Positions 7,531-15,488 of a DNA stretch of 34,735 bases are shown here, in pieces. The first letter of the stretch is position 1. Every line of letters starts with the position of its first letter. Where the stretch lies: the NCBI GenBank assembly GCA_946186925.1, contig CAMHPA010000025.1:1-34735 (forward strand). Reading direction: 5' to 3'. Made by a program: the position numbers and the translations under genes. This stretch comes from an uncultured Bacteroidota bacterium (lineage in GTDB: Bacteria > Bacteroidota > Bacteroidia > Bacteroidales > SZUA-534). The notes under the pieces were generated by a model that saw only the letters and a list, made by a program, of their open reading frames with translations, was not told where the DNA came from and searched no databases.

Positions 7531-8934
7531 ATGAAAAGACTAATGACACTTTTTGCCGCTGTTGCGTTTGCGGGGCAGGCGTGGGCGCAGGATTATGATT
7601 TTGTTGTGGGCAATCTTGCTTACACAATAACTGATTCAGTAAAACACGAAGTTTCTGTTAGTAGCGTTAATGACTCTATTACGGGAGATATCAAGATTCC
7701 ATTGAACGTGGAAAACGATGGCCTGACTTACAACATTACAAGTATTAGTAATTTTGCATTCTATAAATGCAAAAATATAACATCAATAGCCATATCTAAT
7801 AATATTACGAGAATAGGCAGTTGCGCGTTTGAATCTTGTGAAAATATGTCTTTTGTGACTATTCCTAATTCTGTTACTTGTATCGGTACAAATACGTTTT
7901 ATGATTGCCAAAAACTAACATCAATAAATATTCCTAATTCAGTATCAGAGATTGGTTATACTGCATTTGATGATTGTAGTAATCTGAAAGAAATAAATGT
8001 GGCTAATGGCAATCCTATATATGCGACAGAGAAAGGTGTTTTATTTGACAAAAACAAAACCATTCTGATATGTTTTCCCGCAGGTAAAAAGGGTTCATAC
8101 ACGATACCTAATAAAGTTGAAATAATTCTTGATTATGCATTTTCTGGTTGTAAAGGTCTAACTGCAGTTAAAATTCCCAATTCAGTAACAAATATTGGAA
8201 ACAGTGCGTTCAAGGGGTGTAAAGGTTTGACTTCAGTAACAATTCCTAATTCTGTAACAAATATTTGTAGTAGTGCATTTGCAGATTGCAGTGGTTTGGC
8301 ATCAGTAAAAATCGGCAATTCAGTAACAAATATTGGAAACAGTACGTTCAGCGGTTGTGTTGGATTGGTATCAGTAAAAATCGGCCAATCTGTTACAAAC
8401 ATTGGCCAAAAAGCATTCTATGATTGTGAAAACTTGTCAAGAATCGAATATGCTAGTATTCAGAGCCTATGTAATATTAGTTTTGGTCAGGCAGATGACG
8501 GTTTTAGCAGAAACAACATTACGCCAATGGATAATGATGTAATGGAAATAATTCCTATAACTCGTTTTACTCCGCAAAATCTTCATCTACGCACGGCCAA
8601 TCCACTATTCTACGCCCATCATCTGTTCATTAATGGTAAAGAAATCACTGATTTGACAATACCTACTTCCGTAAAAAACATTGGTGATTTCACGTTTATT
8701 GGTTGCAGTAATTTGACATCGGTAACGATTTCCGATTCGGTGTCAGTTATTGGCGAGGAGGCTTTTCTTGGATGCAGCAAATTAACATCAATCATTATTC
8801 CCGATGGTGTGGAAACCATAGAAGATGGCGCGTTCTGCGATTGTAGCGAACTGAAATCGGTAAGCATTCCTAAATCGGTTACGAGTGTAGGCGAGGATGC
8901 GTTCAAAGGGTGCAAGTTTGAGTATAAGGAGTAA
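7531..8934 (+). CDS. BspA-type leucine-rich repeat surface protein
   Basis: Secreted or surface-exposed adhesin-like protein. A Sec signal peptide (cleavage likely after WAQ, about residue 20) is followed by a short beta region. Then come about a dozen LRR_5 (Treponema/BspA) repeats of 23 residues of the form LTSVTIPNSVTNIGNSAFKGCKG. One conserved non-repeat insert (about residues 310-370, SLCNISFG, ANPLFYAHHLFINGKEITDL) splits the array, as is usual in BspA-like proteins. The array ends with GCKFEYKE. No C-terminal sorting domain or anchor is seen. Several repeats are nearly identical at DNA level (8167-8439). The gene is AT-richer than its neighbours. Ligand unknown. Confidence 0.9.
   Translation: MKRLMTLFAAVAFAGQAWAQDYDFVVGNLAYTITDSVKHEVSVSSVNDSITGDIKIPLNVENDGLTYNITSISNFAFYKCKNITSIAISNNITRIGSCAFESCENMSFVTIPNSVTCIGTNTFYDCQKLTSINIPNSVSEIGYTAFDDCSNLKEINVANGNPIYATEKGVLFDKNKTILICFPAGKKGSYTIPNKVEIILDYAFSGCKGLTAVKIPNSVTNIGNSAFKGCKGLTSVTIPNSVTNICSSAFADCSGLASVKIGNSVTNIGNSTFSGCVGLVSVKIGQSVTNIGQKAFYDCENLSRIEYASIQSLCNISFGQADDGFSRNNITPMDNDVMEIIPITRFTPQNLHLRTANPLFYAHHLFINGKEITDLTIPTSVKNIGDFTFIGCSNLTSVTISDSVSVIGEEAFLGCSKLTSIIIPDGVETIEDGAFCDCSELKSVSIPKSVTSVGEDAFKGCKFEYKE
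8167..8439 (+). repeat. Homogenised 69-bp tandem repeats in the LRR gene
   Basis: Four consecutive 23-codon units start at 8167, 8236, 8305 and 8374. They share long stretches of identical codons (aattcagtaacaaatattgg and variants). The similarity exceeds what protein constraint needs, which suggests recent duplication or gene conversion. Confidence 0.8.
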
Positions 8935-8985
8935 GAAAAAAGAGTTTTTTTCATTTTATCAATCAGTTAATCAATTAATCTATAA

Positions 8986-9699
8986 ATGAATATGCATCTT
9001 CTTCTGATAAGCAATTCAACAATGGCGGGTGAGCCGTTTCTGGAGTATTCGAAAGACGAGATTGCGCGCTTTTTGAGCGGGCGGCAGAACATCGTTTTCA
9101 TTCCGTACGCCGCCGTAACGTTCAGTTTCGACGATTTTGAGGCCAAGGTCAACCGCCGTTTCCGCGATTTCGGTTTGAGTGTGAAATCGATACATCGGTT
9201 TGAAAATCAGGTGGAAGCCGTTGAGACAGCCGACGCAATTGTGGTTGGTGGCGGCAACACGTGGAATCTGGTGCGCCACCTGCATCAGAACGGCCTGATT
9301 GAGCCTGTGCGCCGCTGTGTAAAGGCTGGAACGCCATACGTGGGCTGGAGTGCGGGCGCCAACGTGGCCTGCCCTACAATGCAGACAACCAACGATATGC
9401 CCGTGGTCGACCCGCTGGGCTTCGACACCTTCGGGCTGGTGCCGTTCCAAATCAATCCGCACTACACCGACCGTCAGATTGAAGGCCACGGCGGCGAAAC
9501 GCGCGAGGAGCGCATTCTGGAGTATCTGGCCGCCAACCCGAAATCGACCGTTGTGGGCTTACGCGAAGGCTGTATGCTCAACGTCGAGGGCGGGCACGTC
9601 CGTTATGTGGGCAAGAACAACTTGCGGTTGTTCATCAATGGCCGTCAGCCCATCGAGATTGAGCCTGACGAAGATTTTGATTTTCTTTTAAAATTCTGA
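8986..9699 (+). CDS. pepE: Dipeptidase E (alpha-aspartyl dipeptidase)
   Basis: Hydrolyses N-terminal Asp-X dipeptides in the cytoplasm (peptidase family S51). The 237-residue product has the S51 landmarks: LLLISNSTMAG at the N-terminus, DAIVVGGGNTWNL (83-95), and the nucleophile elbow GWSAGAN with Ser122. A conserved FQINPHY segment with a likely catalytic His follows. Met1 and Met3 are both possible starts. Only 6 bp separate its stop from the next gene, so the three genes to 10869 may form an operon. Confidence 0.93.
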   Translation: MNMHLLLISNSTMAGEPFLEYSKDEIARFLSGRQNIVFIPYAAVTFSFDDFEAKVNRRFRDFGLSVKSIHRFENQVEAVETADAIVVGGGNTWNLVRHLHQNGLIEPVRRCVKAGTPYVGWSAGANVACPTMQTTNDMPVVDPLGFDTFGLVPFQINPHYTDRQIEGHGGETREERILEYLAANPKSTVVGLREGCMLNVEGGHVRYVGKNNLRLFINGRQPIEIEPDEDFDFLLKF

Positions 9700-9705
9700 T
9701 AGCGA

Positions 9706-10329
9706 ATGTGGCAGATTATTTCGGGCAGTTTGCTGCTGAGCCTTGTCCACGCCGCCATTCCAAACCATTGGCTGCCCATTGTGGCCGTGGGTAAGAGCGA
9801 GCGCTGGACAATGCGCGAGACGCTGCACGCCACCGCGCTCATCGGCGCCGCACACATTGCAAGCACTGTGATTATCGGCATTCTGATTGGCCTTGCGGGA
9901 TTCCAACTCTCGAGCAGCCACGCCGAACTGACGCACTGGGTGGCGCCCGCCGTTCTGGCCGTTTTGGGTGTCATTTTCATTGTTTCCGATTTTGTCGGGC
10001 GCGGCCATCACCATCACGACCATTTCGACGGTGCGCGGCAGGCAAAAACCAAGCGCGCCGTCATCGGCTCAATGGTTGTGGCGATGTTCTTCTCGCCTTG
10101 CATCGAACTTGAGGTCTATTTTCTGCCCGCGGGCGTGTTTGGCTGGCGCGGAATTCTGGTTACATCGGCCATCTATCTTGTTGCTACAGTGAGCACTATG
10201 CTAACGCTCGTCTATATCGGCACAAAAGGCCTGAGCCGCCTAAACTGGCACATTTTCGAGCATCACCAAAAGACACTCACGGGCTGCATCTTGATTGTGC
10301 TGGCCGCGGTGTCGTTTTTAATCGATTGA
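9706..10329 (+). CDS. Polytopic membrane protein, NicO/RcnA-like (putative metal efflux)
   Basis: A 207-residue integral membrane protein with about six hydrophobic segments. Segment 1 carries HAAIPNHWLPIVAVG, similar in spacing to the HxxxxDHW-type motif of NicO/RcnA nickel-cobalt exporters. A histidine-rich loop (GRGHHHHDHFDG, about residues 98-109) could bind a transition metal. A later FFSPCIELEVYFLPAG segment recalls LysE/CcdA-type folds. I place it in this broad superfamily by motif only. Metal specificity and direction are inference. Start and stop are tightly packed between pepE and the exported protein gene. Confidence 0.55.
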   Translation: MWQIISGSLLLSLVHAAIPNHWLPIVAVGKSERWTMRETLHATALIGAAHIASTVIIGILIGLAGFQLSSSHAELTHWVAPAVLAVLGVIFIVSDFVGRGHHHHDHFDGARQAKTKRAVIGSMVVAMFFSPCIELEVYFLPAGVFGWRGILVTSAIYLVATVSTMLTLVYIGTKGLSRLNWHIFEHHQKTLTGCILIVLAAVSFLID

Positions 10330-10332
10330 GAT

Positions 10333-10869
10333 ATGAGGAAACTGATTGTTGTACTGATGGTTATGGTTGGCCTTTCGGCGAATGCGCAGGTGCTGATGCG
10401 TAAAGGCGCCGACAACCCCGAAGCGTTCCGCTTGGCGCGATATTCGTTCTGCGTGAGCCTGATGCCCACGGCTGGCCTTGAGGTTGTTACCTACGGAATC
10501 CATTGCCAACCGTACGAAGGCAAGCCAACCGTGCGTTTTATCAAATACGAGACATTTCTTCGTCAGTTTGGCGGTGCTGAGCCTTCGAAAGCCAATCCTG
10601 ACCGCATCGATATGTTTGAAACCGAAGGCATCGACCAACTCACGCTCAAAGACTTATGGAAACTGCGCTACGCCACATATCCGTTCGGCGAATCGAAGGC
10701 GCTTGGCTGGGGCGGACAGAACGGCGTGCCCACCGAAGGTCAGATGCAGATTCTGTCGCAATACGGAATGAATTTTCTTAGTGATGTCATCTACGGCGAC
10801 AACCTTATCCGCCTGCTGAAGGATATGCAGGACACAAAGTGGGTGGGTGAGTATATGTCGGCGAAATAG
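10333..10869 (+). CDS. Exported protein of unknown function
   Basis: The 178-residue product has a clear Sec signal peptide (MRKLIVVLMVMVGLSANAQ, cleavage after about residue 19) and a soluble mature part of about 160 residues with no domain I recognise. Notable segments are LMPTAGLEVVTYGIHCQPYEG and KALGWGGQNGVPTEGQMQIL. Its start lies 3 bp after the stop of the metal-transporter-like gene, so it is probably cotranscribed and may work with that protein in the periplasm. That link is inference from position only. Confidence 0.75.
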   Translation: MRKLIVVLMVMVGLSANAQVLMRKGADNPEAFRLARYSFCVSLMPTAGLEVVTYGIHCQPYEGKPTVRFIKYETFLRQFGGAEPSKANPDRIDMFETEGIDQLTLKDLWKLRYATYPFGESKALGWGGQNGVPTEGQMQILSQYGMNFLSDVIYGDNLIRLLKDMQDTKWVGEYMSAK

Positions 10870-10967
10870 ATAACAATCTTGACTATAATTTAGGAAGAAT
10901 ACATTGGGTTTAATTCATTCAAAACAATAATTTCTTTTTCTTTACACGCATTTTCAAATAAAACGAT

Positions 10968-12245
10968 ATGAAACAACTCAAACTTTTGTCAATAGCTGTT
11001 TGTCTGACGGTTCAACCAGCATTGGCTCAGCAAGATAACGGCATCGAAGAACCACAATGGACCTACAAAATGAGCGGCTTTGTTGACCCGCAGTTCTATA
11101 TGGACACCCGCGAAGTGGTGAGCGCGCGCGAAGAGCAGATGCTTTTCTACCCCGCCCCAAAAGTGCTCGATGCCGAAGGCAACGACATTAACGCTCAGCC
11201 GAGCAATAATGCCCTTGCCATTACAGCACGTATCGGTCTGAAAATCAATGCACCCGATGCGCTCAACGCTAAAATTTTCGGCTATCTGGAAGGCGATTTC
11301 ACTGGCGCCACCAACGACGGAATCAATATGCTGCGTCTGCGCCACGCCTATCTGAATATGCGCTGGCAGAAGTCGAACCTGCTGCTGGGACAGTACTGGC
11401 ACCCGATGGTGGCTCACGAAGTGATGCCTGGCACGCGTCCGCTCAATATGGGCATTCCGTTCCACCCGTACTCACGCTACGTGCAAGCCCGTTATACTCA
11501 ATACTTTGGCAGTCTTGAGTTGAGCGGAATAGCCGCTTTCCAACTCGACAACAAATCGGTCGGCCCCGACGGCGGCAGCACCGCCTACCTGCGCAACAGT
11601 TGCCTGCCCGAACTGAACGCACAACTCTGCTTCCGCGGCGAGAAACTCTATCTTGGCGCGATGGTCAACTACGTTCTGCTTCAGCCGCGCACGTCTGTCG
11701 ATATCTATTTTCCACACAATGGCACAGATGGTAAAGAAACGTACAAAACCGACACAAAAATCGGTTCGACCGCCGTTTCTGTTTTCGGAAAGCTGAATGT
11801 CAGCGAGTTAAGCCTTCGTTTCCAAGGAATCTATGGCGACAATCTTGTTGAGCAAGGCTTGATGGGCGGCTACATTGAAAAACAAAATGTGGAAAAATAT
11901 GAATACAGCAACTTCGGTACCACAACCTTCTGGGTTGACTTAGGTCGCACCAAAGGCGTCTGCCGCCCTGGACTGTTTGCAGGCTACGGCCGTAACAACA
12001 ATTTCGGTGACGAGATTGAAAGCTATGCCACAGTTTATGGACGAGGTTTCGACATTGAGTACGTTTGGCGTGTGCAACCACGTGTAGGATTCTATCCGTC
12101 TGATTATCTGAACTTTTTTGCCGAAGTTGAGTACACCAACGCAGCTTATGGCAAGAAAATCGAAGACGGTGGGAAATATCACTACGAGTCGGATTACAAC
12201 GTCGGAAACTACCGCTTCATTGTAGCGGCCGTGTTCAATTTCTAA
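10968..12245 (+). CDS. Porin-like outer-membrane beta-barrel protein
   Basis: A signal peptide (cleavage likely after ALAQ, about residue 21) precedes a 400-residue mature part with alternating polar and aromatic strands. It ends in a terminal Phe (RFIVAAVFNF), the usual beta-barrel signature for BAM recognition. Segments such as LKINAPDALNAKIFGYLEGD, HAYLNMRWQKSNLLLGQYWH and GYGRNNNFGD resemble DcaP/porin-like proteins annotated in Bacteroidetes. The substrate is unknown. A possible promoter (cttg, 18 nt, tacattgg) lies around 10880-10909. Confidence 0.72.
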   Translation: MKQLKLLSIAVCLTVQPALAQQDNGIEEPQWTYKMSGFVDPQFYMDTREVVSAREEQMLFYPAPKVLDAEGNDINAQPSNNALAITARIGLKINAPDALNAKIFGYLEGDFTGATNDGINMLRLRHAYLNMRWQKSNLLLGQYWHPMVAHEVMPGTRPLNMGIPFHPYSRYVQARYTQYFGSLELSGIAAFQLDNKSVGPDGGSTAYLRNSCLPELNAQLCFRGEKLYLGAMVNYVLLQPRTSVDIYFPHNGTDGKETYKTDTKIGSTAVSVFGKLNVSELSLRFQGIYGDNLVEQGLMGGYIEKQNVEKYEYSNFGTTTFWVDLGRTKGVCRPGLFAGYGRNNNFGDEIESYATVYGRGFDIEYVWRVQPRVGFYPSDYLNFFAEVEYTNAAYGKKIEDGGKYHYESDYNVGNYRFIVAAVFNF

Positions 12246-12262
12246 TTGAGAACCATTTGGAA

Positions 12263-13294
12263 ATGAGCAAGATACTCAGCGAAAGCGACAAGGCCAAAAT
12301 TGAAGAACTGAAGCGAATCCGCCAACGCAACAACGATTACGCGTGGATGCTCTGCGACTATCTGGACCAAAATCCGTGCCTGATAACCAAAGAGTTGATG
12401 GATGAGTCGAACCCTGGCGGCCTGCTGCCCGACGAGGCAATCTACACCGCGCTGCTCAGCGGTTTCTGCGGGCTCAATCCCGACGAGAACCCCGACGACC
12501 GCATTCTGCTCGACGAATATTTCCGCCGCTCGGTTGTCAAACTCGACGCCAAGGCCTACGCCGAGGACCCGTACTACAAAAATATCCGCATTCCGAACGT
12601 GAAATTTGGCCGCTGGGAACTGAAATACGAGCACTACAAGGCCTACGAGGCGTTTGTCTGCGATGAGATGATTCTCGACCCCGACTTCAAGGAAATTCAG
12701 CGTATCGGCTTCTTCGACAGCGATTTCAGTTATCCTGCCGTTCACGAGGACGGCCACGAGTGGATGGCTATCAAGCCCAACGAGACAGCTACAATCCGAT
12801 TTGCCGTTGAGGCCGCCCGCAGAAAGGTAGCAACATTCGGGCTGGGAATGGGGTATTATCCGTATCTTGTTCATTTAAAGCCAAATGTTGAGAGCATAAC
12901 CATTATTGAGCGCTCAAAAGACGTGATTGAACTTTTCAAGACTCACATTCTGCCGCAATTCGTTCACCCTGAAAAGGTTAGGATTGTTTGTGCCGACGCT
13001 TTTGAGTACGCCGAAAAGCAGATGCCCGCCGAGCGGTTCGACTACGCTTTTGCCGACACCTGGCGCGATGTGTCGGACGGTCTGCCGATGTATTTGAGAA
13101 TGAAGAAGTTGGAATACCTGAATCCGCACACCGAATTTTCATATTGGGTTGAAGAATCGCTGCTGTCGGGCTACCGCTGGCAGATGTTCGACACCATTGT
13201 CGACAATGCCGCAAGTTATGAAGAAGCCTGCAAATGCCTGAGCGACGATGGTTTGCGAAAGTTTGCGGCGGTGAGAATCAAGCTGGAGAAGTAA
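12263..13294 (+). CDS. Class I methyltransferase-like (Rossmann) protein, function unknown
   Basis: A 343-residue cytoplasmic protein. The first 170 or so residues are helical and charged, with no family I know. Residues from about 185 hold a Rossmann-type AdoMet domain: ATFGLGMGYYPYL (glycine-rich loop), VESITIIERS with the acidic ribose-binding residue, VRIVCADAFEYAE, and FDYAFADTWRD. This order matches class I methyltransferases, nearest in style to spermidine-synthase-like proteins. ATG 12263 is preferred over the TTG at 12257. It converges with the MTHFR-like gene, with only 5 bp between the stops. The substrate is unknown. Confidence 0.6.
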   Translation: MSKILSESDKAKIEELKRIRQRNNDYAWMLCDYLDQNPCLITKELMDESNPGGLLPDEAIYTALLSGFCGLNPDENPDDRILLDEYFRRSVVKLDAKAYAEDPYYKNIRIPNVKFGRWELKYEHYKAYEAFVCDEMILDPDFKEIQRIGFFDSDFSYPAVHEDGHEWMAIKPNETATIRFAVEAARRKVATFGLGMGYYPYLVHLKPNVESITIIERSKDVIELFKTHILPQFVHPEKVRIVCADAFEYAEKQMPAERFDYAFADTWRDVSDGLPMYLRMKKLEYLNPHTEFSYWVEESLLSGYRWQMFDTIVDNAASYEEACKCLSDDGLRKFAAVRIKLEK

Positions 13295-13299
13295 GAAAT

Positions 13300-14220
13300 C
13301 TACCGCGAGAGCAGCTTTCTGACATCGTTCACCAACTCAACCGACGCCTCGATTTCCTCTTTCCTAATTGCCACACTTTCAATGTTAAAGCCCATTGGGA
13401 TACGCTTTTCTCGGCAGAAATCAATGATTTCGGCAGCAGTTTGGCGGCACACATCTACCGACTGACGGAGAATGTTTTCGGAATGCAAAAGGTCATTGTG
13501 CAACCAGTGCGGCACATCGATTCCGAGCCAATCAAGAAATTCGAGCGATTTAGTTGAGCCACAAGGCGTTAGAGTAAAAATAACTGGCACCAACGGCCGC
13601 TGAAGTTCATTGGCGGTGTAATAGTAATCCGACAGAAAATCAAGCGTTTGGTTGACACTGTAAACGCACTGCGACACGAAAAACCGACAGCCGCCATCGA
13701 TTTTGCTGAAAAGCCGAAGATGCTCATCGCCTTTCAAATGGTGGCGCTCGGGGATGGTCACTCCGCCGAGAACCATATTCGTATTTTGCTCGTTTTTAAT
13801 GCGATAGGCATCAAGTAAAGTGAGACTGTCAGCTTGTGTTTTTGAAGGCGAGCCCACAAAAACCGACAAATCGTTGTCGGCCGTGCGCACCCAATCGGCA
13901 AATTCGGCAGACGAATATTTGCCCACACTTTTGTAGATTATCTTCGGCAACTGCAAATCAGCCAAATAGTTACGACTGTAAGCGTCTGGCCTGAGCGTTT
14001 CGCTGAACGGGAACGGGCGTGGATTGGCGTTGCGCGACGACTCATCCTGCAAATCATAGAGAATGAGCGCATCGACGTTCAGACTGCGCACGCGCGCCAT
14101 CTGCTTGTCGGCAATCTCACGCACCCTCTCCTCGCCTGTTGCGGCTTTCGGGGGCGTGAGACCGTAGAACAAGAATCCCGACTCGCAGTTTAAAATCCTC
14201 TGTTTCAGCGATGTTGACAT
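13300..14220 (-). CDS. Methylenetetrahydrofolate reductase-like protein
   Basis: Likely FAD-dependent TIM-barrel protein of the MTHFR (MetF) superfamily, which reduces 5,10-methylene-THF to 5-methyl-THF. The 306 residues match the usual single-domain length. The best evidence is the central block with GGVTIPERHHLKGDEHLRLF and GGCRFFVSQCVYSV, which parallels MetF's GxxxPExH and GAxxxxTQ regions. The N-terminal part (FLFYGLTPPKAATGEERV) is diverged from classical MetF. ATG 14220 (MSTSLKQ) is chosen. The open frame continues 50 codons upstream but overlaps the DUF3127 gene. It may be a specialised homologue rather than the main MetF. Confidence 0.7.
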   Translation of the reverse strand: MSTSLKQRILNCESGFLFYGLTPPKAATGEERVREIADKQMARVRSLNVDALILYDLQDESSRNANPRPFPFSETLRPDAYSRNYLADLQLPKIIYKSVGKYSSAEFADWVRTADNDLSVFVGSPSKTQADSLTLLDAYRIKNEQNTNMVLGGVTIPERHHLKGDEHLRLFSKIDGGCRFFVSQCVYSVNQTLDFLSDYYYTANELQRPLVPVIFTLTPCGSTKSLEFLDWLGIDVPHWLHNDLLHSENILRQSVDVCRQTAAEIIDFCREKRIPMGFNIESVAIRKEEIEASVELVNDVRKLLSR

Positions 14221-14230
14221 TCCTTGCGGT

Positions 14231-14653
14231 TTAGAACGGAAGGTCATCCGTTGGAGCAATGTCGTTGTTTTGAGCGGGCTGCGCGGCTGGTTGAGCGGGA
14301 GCAGCCGAAGGCTGTGCTGCAGGTGCGGATGTTGCGGCTTGCGGAGCGGCAGCCATCGGTTGTGCGGCATCGGCAGCCTCTATGCGCCACGCCGACAAGG
14401 TGTTGAACACGCGCTGAGTGCCATCCTGGCCCGTCCAGCGGCGGCCCTGAATGTCGAACGTAACCTTAATCATCTGCCCAACCGCGAAATTATCGAGCAA
14501 GGCCACGTTGTTATTCGACACCTGGAACAAAATGTGGTCGTTCCACTGCGCGTTGCGCTGGTTTTCAACTTCAAGAACAAATTCCCTTACGGTGAAGGTT
14601 GCTGTGCGCTGAATGGCGGCACGAACCTCCTCTAATTTTCCAATTAACTCCAT
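14231..14653 (-). CDS. DUF3127 OB-fold protein with SSB-like C-terminal tail
   Basis: A 140-residue protein. Residues 1 to about 92 match DUF3127, a single-stranded-DNA-binding-like OB fold (MELIGKLEEV, FTVREFVLEV, HILFQVSN, GQMIKVTFDIQGRRW, FNTLSAWRIE). Residues 93-130 are a low-complexity Ala/Pro/Gln linker. The last residues, PTDDLPF, copy the acidic tip by which bacterial SSB recruits DNA-repair and replication partners (consensus DDDIPF). It probably binds nucleic acid, although the family is not well studied. It lies 10 bp upstream of the MTHFR-like gene on the same strand, so the two may be cotranscribed. Confidence 0.85.
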   Translation of the reverse strand: MELIGKLEEVRAAIQRTATFTVREFVLEVENQRNAQWNDHILFQVSNNNVALLDNFAVGQMIKVTFDIQGRRWTGQDGTQRVFNTLSAWRIEAADAAQPMAAAPQAATSAPAAQPSAAPAQPAAQPAQNNDIAPTDDLPF

Positions 14654-14789
14654 ATCAATATTTTATCTGATTCAAAAATCGGTCTGCCTGCGGTTAGCAT
14701 ATTATCGGCAATGGCCGCTATTTTTGTTTGCTAAAAGTAAATATTCTGCCGAAATTGCAGTTGAATCGGAGGTTGCCGATTCGCTCACT

Positions 14790-14806
14790 TTTAAACATTG
14801 TTTAAA
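14790..14806. promoter_or_regulatory. Inverted repeat, possible operator
   Basis: TTTAAAC-att-GTTTAAA forms a perfect 7-bp inverted repeat with a 3-bp centre, 8 bp before the GNAT gene start. Size and position suit a repressor site, or a small mRNA hairpin at the start codon. A TATTTTTG -7-like box lies at about 14723. Confidence 0.35.
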
Positions 14807-14814
14807 CACCGATT

Positions 14815-15381
14815 ATGTCTTTTGAAACCGACCGTCTGATTCTGCGTCCGTGGCTCGATGCCGACGCCGAAGACCTATATTTATATGCCCGCGACCCGCA
14901 GGTTGGCCCGATTGCTGGCTGGCCGCCGCACACAAGTGTCGAAAACAGCCTTGAGATTATCCGCGCAGTATTCTCAAAACCAGAGACTTATGCCATAGCA
15001 CTAAAATCTGACGACCGCCCGATTGGCAGCATCGGCTTGCTGTTCAACGGCGACGGCATTGCCCCGATTGGCGAAACCGAAGTTGAGCTGGGCTTTTGGA
15101 TTGGCGTTCCGCACTGGGGCCACGGCTATGCGCCAGAAGCCTCTCTCCGACTGATTCGCCACGCTTTCGACGACCTCAACTCCACCGCCGTTTGGTGCGG
15201 CTACTACGACGGCAACCAAAAATCGAAACGCGCGCAGGAGAAAATCGGATTCATCTATCACCACACTATCGAAAATGTTGAAGTTCCGCTGATGGGCGAT
15301 GTGCGAACGGCGCACATGAACCTACTCACACGCGAACGTTGGGATCTCATTTGTGCTTCGGGGCTTTCTATTTTCGATTGA
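14815..15381 (+). CDS. GNAT family N-acetyltransferase (RimJ/RimL-like)
   Basis: Transfers an acetyl group from acetyl-CoA to an amine. The 188-residue product begins with the typical ETDRLILRPWLDADAEDLY segment, followed by PIGSIGLLF and ELGFWIGVPHWGHGYAPEAS (the acetyl-CoA-binding motif A in its RimJ/RimL form, HWGHGYAPEA). A C-terminal NQKSKRAQEKIGF stretch follows. This subfamily acetylates ribosomal-protein N-termini, or small molecules and antibiotics; which one applies cannot be decided. It is a single gene with its own upstream region. Confidence 0.88.
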   Translation: MSFETDRLILRPWLDADAEDLYLYARDPQVGPIAGWPPHTSVENSLEIIRAVFSKPETYAIALKSDDRPIGSIGLLFNGDGIAPIGETEVELGFWIGVPHWGHGYAPEASLRLIRHAFDDLNSTAVWCGYYDGNQKSKRAQEKIGFIYHHTIENVEVPLMGDVRTAHMNLLTRERWDLICASGLSIFD

Positions 15382-15488
15382 AAACCTGATTTTATCGACC
15401 AATAATAATATTAATTACCATTCATTTTTGCGTTATTTGCATTCACAGACTAATAACGGTCTGAAATAAAAACATAACAATAAATATC

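Noticed and set aside
14221-14370. N-terminal extension of the MTHFR-like protein
   Set aside because: It overlaps the DUF3127 gene in another frame and reads as low-complexity Pro/Leu/Arg sequence.
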